Origin: an uncultured Chitinophagaceae bacterium
GTDB lineage: Bacteria > Bacteroidota > Bacteroidia > Chitinophagales > Chitinophagaceae
Length of the DNA stretch: 55,026 bases
Assembly (NCBI GenBank): GCA_937858715.1
Contig: CALLZY010000238.1
Span: 1 to 55,026 of the forward strand
Direction of reading: 5' to 3'
In this document: piece by piece, positions 23,247 through 29,126 of the stretch
Position numbering within the stretch: position 1 is the stretch's first letter
Layout: every line of letters starts with the position of its first letter
Notes under the pieces: model-generated
What the model was told of the DNA's origin: nothing
Database searches by the model: none
The model's input: the letters and a program-made list of their open reading frames with translations, nothing else
Program-made: the position numbers and the translations under genes

Positions 23247-23345
23247 ATTTTACCCCAATCCCCTAAAGGGGAGTTATTATTTTCCTATTAAACTTTATTT
23301 CAATGACCTTTCAAAATCCCCCTTTAGGGGTTAGGGGTTTTAAAA
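23247..23345. repeat. Inverted repeat pair plus hairpin upstream of the array
   Basis: Two inverted copies of a CCCCTAAAGGGG-containing unit (about 23254-23277 and 23316-23340) flank an AT-rich spacer. They are followed near 23345-23372 by a CCCCGC-AGGTGCA-GCGGGG hairpin. Both look like dispersed intergenic repeats that now form part of the array leader. Confidence 0.6.
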
Positions 23346-23400
23346 GTGTCCCCGCTGCACCTGCGGGGAACACTTTATTCCTCCTTCTGCATCTGATCTT

Positions 23401-23535
23401 TTACCGTAATAAATATTCTGCAGGGTGTATTACCCGGCTGCTGTTGTTTATTTCTTCTGTTTCGTATTCATCTGTTTTATTATCCAGTAAGCTGAAAACA
23501 AAACGGATGACTATTATGGCTATTAAAAACTTCAT
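23401..23535 (-). CDS. Possible 44-aa leader peptide
   Basis: MKFLIAIIVIRFVFSLLDNK starts a 44-aa ORF with a hydrophobic N-terminal segment, preceded by an AAGGAAGG ribosome-binding-site-like sequence. It lies between an upstream terminator-like hairpin and the tRNA-like array. I do not recognise a family, and it could be a chance ORF. Confidence 0.35.
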   Translation of the reverse strand: MKFLIAIIVIRFVFSLLDNKTDEYETEEINNSSRVIHPAEYLLR

Positions 23536-23576
23536 CACATACCTTCCTTTCTTTTATCGATTCAATGAGCATAAAA

Positions 23577-23605
23577 AAACCCGGTCGTTATCGGCGACCG
23601 GGTTT
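23577..23605 (-). terminator. Terminator-like hairpin (second in the leader)
   Basis: On the minus strand the stem CCCGGTCG/CGACCGGG (8 bp) is followed by seven T's. It lies downstream of the 51-aa ORF and upstream of the tRNA-like array. Confidence 0.75.
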
Positions 23606-23626
23606 CCTTAATAAGCACTACTGTAC

Positions 23627-23782
23627 TTATGTATGAACACAATCCGGTCGTTGTTGTTTATTATCACTCATATTACCAATGGGCACAATACTCTCTATCG
23701 CCTCGGCATACCAATAGCAGCTGAGTGATAATGTATCATTCATTGTTTTTCTAAATCGTTTATGTCGTAGCTGCTTCAGCAT
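23627..23782 (-). CDS. Possible 51-aa small protein
   Basis: The ORF starts MLKQLRHKRFRKTMNDTLSL and continues CYWYAEAIESIVPIGN, ending 22 nt before a strong terminator hairpin. An internal ATG would give a 38-aa form. No family is recognised. Its position between two terminators suggests an independent short transcript or an attenuator peptide. Confidence 0.35.
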   Translation of the reverse strand: MLKQLRHKRFRKTMNDTLSLSCYWYAEAIESIVPIGNMSDNKQQRPDCVHT

Positions 23783-23856
23783 TTTTATGTTTTAGTTATT
23801 TAGTGATTCAATCTGTTTCCCTTTTACACAAAACATTTTTATATTCTTTGCCACAA

Positions 23857-23882
23857 TAAAAAAGCCCCGGTTTTGCCGGGGC
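23857..23882 (-). terminator. Terminator-like hairpin (first in the leader)
   Basis: On the minus strand GCCCCGG-CAAAA-CCGGGGC is followed by six T's. It lies about 30 nt after the 30-aa ORF. Confidence 0.8.
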
Positions 23883-23912
23883 CGTGTATATCTTGCATTT
23901 CGTTTCTTCAAC

Positions 23913-24005
23913 TTAGTCTGCAGCATTACATGCCCCGCAATACGTATAGTCCTTCCTGGGACTAAATCCGTTCGCTGTTTCAATATGTAATTGTATGCGC
24001 AGCAT
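23913..24005 (-). CDS. Possible 30-aa leader peptide
   Basis: The ORF begins MLRIQLHIETANGFSPRKDY and ends with a C-x-x-C-containing tail (YCGACNAAD). Its ATG lies about 24 nt downstream of a good promoter match, and a terminator follows. The short transcript could instead be a small RNA. Confidence 0.35.
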   Translation of the reverse strand: MLRIQLHIETANGFSPRKDYTYCGACNAAD

Positions 24006-24028
24006 GTTTTTTAATTTGTTTTGCGTTG

Positions 24029-24061
24029 CAAAGGTGAAACTATTTTTTTGATAGTGCCAAA
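24029..24061 (-). promoter_or_regulatory. Candidate promoter of the tRNA-like array leader
   Basis: TTTG (24058-24061), a 21-nt spacer and CACCTTTG (24029-24036) on the minus strand fit the Bacteroidota TTTG-N19-21-TAnnTTTG promoter with one mismatch. The same CACCTTTGC string occurs upstream of the TonB receptor gene. I see no better promoter between here and the array. Confidence 0.5.
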
Positions 24062-24084
24062 TTTAAATTGAAGAATTTTGAAAA

Positions 24085-24411
24085 TTATTTTTTTTGCTTC
24101 TTCTCGTTCTCTTGAATGCCTTTCAAATCTTGGGCACTTATGATGCCATTAGATTTCAAAATTTGCAAGTACTGGTCAGCCGATAATGGACAGTTTGCCA
24201 AGTCAATAAACTCCTTTTTTTCCAATTTACATTGACGCTTCATCATTCCAATATGAAAATCCTGTAACTCCTTTTCGCCATGGCTAATTTTTGTGTGTAG
24301 AATAAACTTTCCATTGAAAAAGAATTCCAGAAATTTATGATCGCCTTTCGCAGCCGTAAATCCCTTGCTTAACAGGTTTTGGTATGTCTTTTTTGCATCA
24401 AGTACTGGCAT
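24085..24411 (-). CDS. HicA-like small protein
   Basis: This 108-aa protein has the pattern KGFTAAKGDHKFLEFFFNGKFILHTKISHGEKELQDF. It resembles the dsRBD-like HicA toxin layout (G-F-x-x-x-x-G-(D/S)-H-x-x-(F/Y)). An MKRQCKLEKKEFIDLANCPLSADQYLQIL extension follows. The gene overlaps the stop of the upstream HicB-like gene by one base, giving an operon of the kind expected for a HicAB toxin-antitoxin system. The role is inferred, and the extension is not part of classical HicA. Confidence 0.6.
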   Translation of the reverse strand: MPVLDAKKTYQNLLSKGFTAAKGDHKFLEFFFNGKFILHTKISHGEKELQDFHIGMMKRQCKLEKKEFIDLANCPLSADQYLQILKSNGIISAQDLKGIQENEKKQKK

Positions 24412-25337
24412 TAGTCCTCAATATTTTTTACAATTGAATTTATTATAGTTTTAATACGCTTAGCCCTTTCTCCAAGCTTAGAATTTGAAAGTTCATTATA
24501 ACGAGTATAAACAAAATGAAACTCCTCAAAAAAATTCGCCTCTGCCTCGTCAATCGTTTTCCCAGTGCCAACAATGTCTATCATTTCAGATTCAATAACA
24601 TAGTAATCATCTTCTTTTTCTAATTTACATCTAAGTGGGAAGTCCAGTTCATACACTCTATTCCCAAAAACAATTGTGTCGAAAGGAATACCTGGTTCAC
24701 CGTGTTTAGTATCAAAAATTTCCTTGGCAGTCTTTTTAACAATTTTACCTCCCTGCCTTGTCACCTTAATTTTAGCCACTGCATCGTATTCTTCTTTTTC
24801 TTCCTCCTGCTTAATTATTTTGGTGATTAATCTATCCCTAACCTCTGGCTTAAACTTATTGATTTTATATACTGGGGTTATTGTCTTGCCTCTTAGCTCT
24901 ACTACACTAACTGGGGAATTTCCAAAGGTTGTTGCAAACGAATATAAATCCTCAACGATAATATTTCGAGTAGCGGCTTGTGGAATAAGTTTTTTTATTT
25001 CTGCATAATCTCCTTTATGTGCAACTTTCAAATAATTGTCAAATTTATTATTAACGAATTTTCTTTGCTGCAATACATCTCCACTTGTAACGGCTTTCAT
25101 TCTTGGGGTAAAAACAAATTCAGGTATTGCACTACCTACCTTAAATCCAGCAAGTTCAATTTTAAAGTTATCTAAATCAATTGCCCCATCAACCTCTAAT
25201 TGGTGGTTAGCAATATCCTGCAATAACTTCTGTAAGTTTTCAGCAAGTCTAACTAAATATTCAACCGGCAGTGTGTTATACCTGCCGATTTCGCCTTCGA
25301 CTCTTAGATTGACTCCTTTATTAAGGTCAACTTGCAT
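24411..25337 (-). CDS. Large protein with HicB-like C-terminal domain
   Basis: This 308-aa protein is mostly of unknown type. Its last third (EDDYYVIESEMIDIVGTGKTIDEAEANFFEEFHFVYTRYNEL) has the HicB pattern: a strand, then G-x-T-x-x-E-A-x-x-N and a helix. The N-terminal 200 residues contain no recognisable catalytic motif. Coupled to the HicA-like gene, it could be a large antitoxin or sensor. It lies upstream of, and on the same strand as, the tRNA-like array. Confidence 0.55.
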   Translation of the reverse strand: MQVDLNKGVNLRVEGEIGRYNTLPVEYLVRLAENLQKLLQDIANHQLEVDGAIDLDNFKIELAGFKVGSAIPEFVFTPRMKAVTSGDVLQQRKFVNNKFDNYLKVAHKGDYAEIKKLIPQAATRNIIVEDLYSFATTFGNSPVSVVELRGKTITPVYKINKFKPEVRDRLITKIIKQEEEKEEYDAVAKIKVTRQGGKIVKKTAKEIFDTKHGEPGIPFDTIVFGNRVYELDFPLRCKLEKEDDYYVIESEMIDIVGTGKTIDEAEANFFEEFHFVYTRYNELSNSKLGERAKRIKTIINSIVKNIED

Positions 25338-25386
25338 TTTCCTTTTTTTTGTAAATATAGTGGATAGATTTTAAATATTTCTTTGG

Positions 25387-26490
25387 CTAAAACAATCTCC
25401 CCTGTTCTCCCGGCCGCTTAAACAATGAGCGGTTAAGGTGCCATTCCTCTGCATTCATACCATAGAGTTTTCCATACTTTTTATATTGCTGTGCCACCAT
25501 TTTAGCGATATGTCCTTCACCACGCATCCGCACACCCCAGCGGCTGTCGTTTACTTTTCCGCCATGACTTTGCTCCACCAGGTGCCACACTTTATCGGCA
25601 CGGTCAGGAAAATTTTTATACAACCAGTCGTGAAATAAAAATTGAATTGCACCATTCAGCCTGATAAAAGTATAAGCTGTAAACGTAGCACCATTATCTG
25701 CCGCTGCCTTCATGATGCGCTGCATTTCATGTTCATTCAGCCCCGGAATCATAGGTCCCATCATGATACCCATGCGTACACCGGCACTGCTGAGTTCGTT
25801 TATTACTTTCAGTTTTTGTTTAGCAGTGGTGGTTCGGGGTTCCATTGCCCTTCTCAGCTCTTCATTAAAAGAAGTAATAGACACCATTGCTGAAACAATC
25901 TGCTTCTTTGCCATTTCCTGCAGCACATCCTTATCCTTCAGTATCCATGAGTTTTTAGTAAGTATGCCCACCGGCTGGTTAAACTCATTGCACACTTCGA
26001 GCAATGCCCTTGTAAGCCGGTATTTCTGCTCTGCCGGCTGATAACAATCTGTATTGCCACTCAGCATGATGGGTGTGGCATCCCAGTTCTTCTTCATTAA
26101 AAACTTTCGCAGCAGTTGCGGAGCATTCTTTTTTACAATGATCTTTCTTTCAAAATCAAGACCGGCACTATAGCCCCAATATTCATGCACATTGCGGGCA
26201 TAGCAGTAGATGCAACCATGTTCACATCCCGCATATGGATTCATACTGTAACTCATCCCCGTATCGGGGCTGTCAATCTTGTTCACAATAGATTTTGCTT
26301 CCTGCTCCAGATAAACAGTGGGTACGTTTCTTTCTTCCCAATCGTCTATTGCCTCAATATGCTCTTTTGTCGTTTCGTGTTTGTGAAACCGGTTCTTCGT
26401 ATTGAACTGTGCACCGCGGCCGGTAAGATATTGCTCTTCCTGCTTTTTGACTTTCACTTTGAAATGGTCCTGCTTACCTTTTTCAGACAT
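25387..26490 (-). CDS. PA0069-family radical SAM protein
   Basis: This 367-aa protein is read from the ATG at 26490 (MSEKGKQDHFKVK). The longer frame runs back through a terminator hairpin. NPYAGCEHGCIYCYAR contains the CxxxCxxC [4Fe-4S] motif. LSGNTDCYQPAEQKYRLTRALLE and the C-terminal GEGHIAKMVAQQYKKYGKLYG are typical of the SPL-like PA0069 family, whose reaction is unknown. Length and motifs are complete. Confidence 0.87.
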   Translation of the reverse strand: MSEKGKQDHFKVKVKKQEEQYLTGRGAQFNTKNRFHKHETTKEHIEAIDDWEERNVPTVYLEQEAKSIVNKIDSPDTGMSYSMNPYAGCEHGCIYCYARNVHEYWGYSAGLDFERKIIVKKNAPQLLRKFLMKKNWDATPIMLSGNTDCYQPAEQKYRLTRALLEVCNEFNQPVGILTKNSWILKDKDVLQEMAKKQIVSAMVSITSFNEELRRAMEPRTTTAKQKLKVINELSSAGVRMGIMMGPMIPGLNEHEMQRIMKAAADNGATFTAYTFIRLNGAIQFLFHDWLYKNFPDRADKVWHLVEQSHGGKVNDSRWGVRMRGEGHIAKMVAQQYKKYGKLYGMNAEEWHLNRSLFKRPGEQGRLF

Positions 26491-26515
26491 AAAACATTGC
26501 TGGTTTTGTTTGCCA

Positions 26516-26581
26516 ATAAAAAAGAGAGTAAAGAGCAATCCCGCAATATCAAAACTCACAATATCTTACTCTTTACTCTCT
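26516..26581 (-). terminator. Long-stem terminator of the LigT-like gene
   Basis: AGAGAGTAAAGAG (26523-26535) and its exact complement (26569-26581) form a 13-bp stem. On the minus strand T-rich sequence follows, between the LigT-like stop and the radical SAM start. Confidence 0.65.
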
Positions 26582-26628
26582 GTCTTCACACTATCCTTCT
26601 CACATTAATAGTTATTCCCCCTGGTTAT

Positions 26629-27243
26629 TTACCCGAATAAATCGCCTTGCCGGGTAGTAACCGGCAGGTTCTGAAAAGAAAACTTACTGACAACATGGTA
26701 TCTTAATTCACCTTCTGATCTTCGAAGCAGTGTCATTCCATCAGCAATGAAGCGTCCGGTGAAATGCTTGCCACTGTACTCAAGCCATCCTTTTTCATAT
26801 TGCCAGGGTTTCAGCATACGGGCAATTGTCAGATGAGGCTCTGTTATAAAATGAGGCTTGTTATCATCATTTAGTTTCATCAGGCGTTGTGTTTCTGTGC
26901 GAACCGTTTTAACCAGCTGTTTCACAGACAGCTTACTTGCCACATTAATATAGATGGTGTGTGACGGGAAACTGCCAAAGTCTTTCAACTCCACTTTAAA
27001 GGGAGGAAACCCCATAGCAACAGCCTGCAGCCGGTGCAGTATCCTGTCTTCCATCATTGCATGCTGCAAAAAATTCACCAGCGTAATATGAGGCTTGCCC
27101 CACCGGGCATGATCAGATTTGTACGTGTCAGCAAAACTTTCCTTTACTTTCATTATCCTGTCCCACAACTCTTCATGCGGACTTAATACCAGCAGATACT
27201 CATACACTTTATATCCTGGAATAGTGTTTACGATACTTTCCAT
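26629..27243 (-). CDS. LigT-like 2',5'-RNA ligase / cyclic phosphodiesterase (2H family)
   Basis: This 204-aa protein has the two H-x-T motifs of the 2H phosphoesterases: PHITLVNF (His52/Thr54) and EPHLTIARM (near residue 156). Such enzymes open 2',3'-cyclic phosphates or act on 2'-5' RNA links, the same end chemistry that RtcB uses. Its promoter faces the umuDC promoter. A functional tie to the RNA-repair operon 5 kb away is conceivable but only positional. Confidence 0.82.
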   Translation of the reverse strand: MESIVNTIPGYKVYEYLLVLSPHEELWDRIMKVKESFADTYKSDHARWGKPHITLVNFLQHAMMEDRILHRLQAVAMGFPPFKVELKDFGSFPSHTIYINVASKLSVKQLVKTVRTETQRLMKLNDDNKPHFITEPHLTIARMLKPWQYEKGWLEYSGKHFTGRFIADGMTLLRRSEGELRYHVVSKFSFQNLPVTTRQGDLFG

Positions 27244-27285
27244 AACCTGTTTATTTTAAGGTCGAAAAAATATTTACTCATTTTA

Positions 27286-27303
27286 TTAGTATAAATTTAC
27301 TAA
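27286..27303. promoter_or_regulatory. Palindromic operator candidate between ligT-like and umuDC
   Basis: TTAGTA-N6-TACTAA is a perfect 6-bp inverted repeat. It sits in the divergent intergenic region 97 nt upstream of the UmuD-like start and 43 nt upstream of the LigT-like start. A LexA-like or XRE repressor could bind here. Confidence 0.5.
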
Positions 27304-27399
27304 ATTGTTTAGCTTTACAATGCTTTACCCCGTTAAATTTTTGAAATATTTTTTGTCACCGCTTTCCCTGCCGCCATACAGGGGATTAAAACCGCATAT

Positions 27400-27834
27400 A
27401 TGAACGGAGAAGACATGGTTTATGGAGCAGCCTACAGGGGATCAAAACAGTTTACACAAAAGGAAGTAAGAACGGCCAATGCCACCGGCTTTGGTGCGGC
27501 AGCAGATGATTATGCAGAAAAAGGCATTGACCTGAACGAACAGCTTATCAGGAACAAGCCAGCCACTTTCTTCTTCAGGATGAAAGGAGATGCTATGAAA
27601 GAGGCCGGCATCTTTGACGGGGATATTTTAATTGTTGACCGGTCTCTGCACCTGGCCAATGGAAAAATTATCGTGGCCATACTTAATGGAGAACTGCTGG
27701 TACGGCGGTTTCATAAAAACTTTACAGCATCATTCCTTATTGCGGAAAATGAGCGGTATAAGAACATCAACTTGGCAGAGTTCAGCGATTTTTCTGTATG
27801 GGGAGTGGTGACCTATACAATTCACCCGGTATAA
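27400..27834 (+). CDS. umuD: UmuD-like protein lacking catalytic residues
   Basis: The 144-aa protein aligns well with UmuD: TGFGAAADDYAEKGIDLNEQLI, then FFFRMKGDAMKEAGIFDGDILIVDRS and GKIIVAILNGELLVRRF. The nucleophile expected in GDSM is Ala65 (GDAM), and the general-base lysine in 'FTVK' is replaced by Arg (LLVRRF, 101-104). The S24-type self-cleavage should therefore not work. It is followed after 5 nt by umuC, so it may act as an uncleaved Pol V subunit or inhibitor, or depend on another protease. Confidence 0.85.
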   Translation: MNGEDMVYGAAYRGSKQFTQKEVRTANATGFGAAADDYAEKGIDLNEQLIRNKPATFFFRMKGDAMKEAGIFDGDILIVDRSLHLANGKIIVAILNGELLVRRFHKNFTASFLIAENERYKNINLAEFSDFSVWGVVTYTIHPV

Positions 27835-27839
27835 AAACC

Positions 27840-29120
27840 ATGAAAGCAATTGTTGATTGTAACAGCTTTTACTGCTCCTGCGAAAGATTGTTTAAACCAG
27901 GGCTACAGAGCAAACCTGTTGTGGTACTCAGTAATAACGATGGCTGCATTGTGTCCCGCACAGATGAGGCAAAGAAGCTGGGCGTTGGAATGGCCGCTCC
28001 GTACTACCAGAATAAAGAAATTATTGAAAGAAATAAAGTGGCTGTTTTCTCCAGCAACTATAACTTGTACGGCGACCTGAGTATGCGGGTAATGGATACT
28101 CTGCGGGAACTGGTTGGAAAACACCGGGTGGAAGTATATTCGGTTGATGAAGCCTTTCTTGATCTTGCCATGATACCTGATGAACAGCTCGCAACTGCTG
28201 CTGTACAAATAAAAGATACTGTAGAACAATGGACAGGCATAGAAGTCTCCATCGGTGTGGCTCCTACCAAAGTGCTCAGCAAAGTGGCTAACCGGCTGGC
28301 GAAAAAAGATAAAAAAGATACCCGATGTGTGCTGGTGCTGGATACTGAAGACAAAATAAGAAACGCTTTACTAAAAACAGATGTGTCAAACATTTGGGGA
28401 GTGGGCTATCGCTATTCCGTAAAGCTGAAAGAACGGTACAGCATTTACAATGCGTGGCAGCTAAGCAGAATGAATACCGTATGGGCACATAAAAACTTAG
28501 GTGGAGTTGTGGGTGTGCGACTTATAAAAGAACTAAATGGCGAGCCCTGCAAGGAAATGAAAAATCCGCTTGAAACAAAGAAGATGATTGCCACCACAAG
28601 AATGTTTGGCATACCCATACACGACCTGCCCCCGCTGAAAGAAGCTGTTGCTACCTACACAACAAGAGCGGCTGAAAAACTACGCCGTCAAAATTGTGCG
28701 GCCGGTTTTATCAATGTATTTGTAGTAACAAATGAAAAAAAAGACGGACAATACGAATACAATCCTCAAACTTCAGGAACACATATAAGCCTGCCTGCTC
28801 CAAGCTCCTGCACCAATGAGCTGATTAAGTACGCCGTGCCGCTTATGGAGAAACTTTATATAAAGGGCCCCAAATACCTAAAAGCAGGTGTAATGCTGGG
28901 CGGTATTGTACCTGACACCTCCATACAGGGAAACCTGTTTACCGAAGCAAAAAATAACAACCGTAAATTGATGGATGCGATAGATAACATTAACTTCAGT
29001 CAACGGGATGATGTATTGAAGTTTGCCACCAGCGGCACCAGCCGCAACTGGAAGATGCGCCAGGAAATGCACAGCCCCCGATATACAACAAGATGGAATG
29101 AACTGTTTGAAATAAGCTAA
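27840..29120 (+). CDS. umuC: Y-family DNA polymerase V subunit UmuC
   Basis: This 426-aa protein starts at the ATG at 27840 (MKAIVDCNSFYCSCERLF). Metal ligands are in DCNSFY (Asp6) and YSVDEAFLDL. PTKVLSKVANRLAKK, the HhH region NIWGVGYRYSVKLKERY and the C-terminal NLFTEAKNNNRKLMDAIDNIN are typical of UmuC. It carries out translesion synthesis with UmuD. The pair forms a two-gene operon, with the operator-like palindrome upstream. Confidence 0.92.
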   Translation: MKAIVDCNSFYCSCERLFKPGLQSKPVVVLSNNDGCIVSRTDEAKKLGVGMAAPYYQNKEIIERNKVAVFSSNYNLYGDLSMRVMDTLRELVGKHRVEVYSVDEAFLDLAMIPDEQLATAAVQIKDTVEQWTGIEVSIGVAPTKVLSKVANRLAKKDKKDTRCVLVLDTEDKIRNALLKTDVSNIWGVGYRYSVKLKERYSIYNAWQLSRMNTVWAHKNLGGVVGVRLIKELNGEPCKEMKNPLETKKMIATTRMFGIPIHDLPPLKEAVATYTTRAAEKLRRQNCAAGFINVFVVTNEKKDGQYEYNPQTSGTHISLPAPSSCTNELIKYAVPLMEKLYIKGPKYLKAGVMLGGIVPDTSIQGNLFTEAKNNNRKLMDAIDNINFSQRDDVLKFATSGTSRNWKMRQEMHSPRYTTRWNELFEIS

Positions 29121-29126
29121 GGTTAT

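Noticed and set aside
23792-23983. 63-aa minus-strand ORF in the leader
   Set aside because: It runs straight through the GC-rich terminator hairpin at 23857-23882 and has no domain or start context.
26116-26640. 174-aa plus-strand ORF
   Set aside because: It is antisense to the PA0069-type radical SAM gene, whose CxxxCxxC motif and family blocks are clear.
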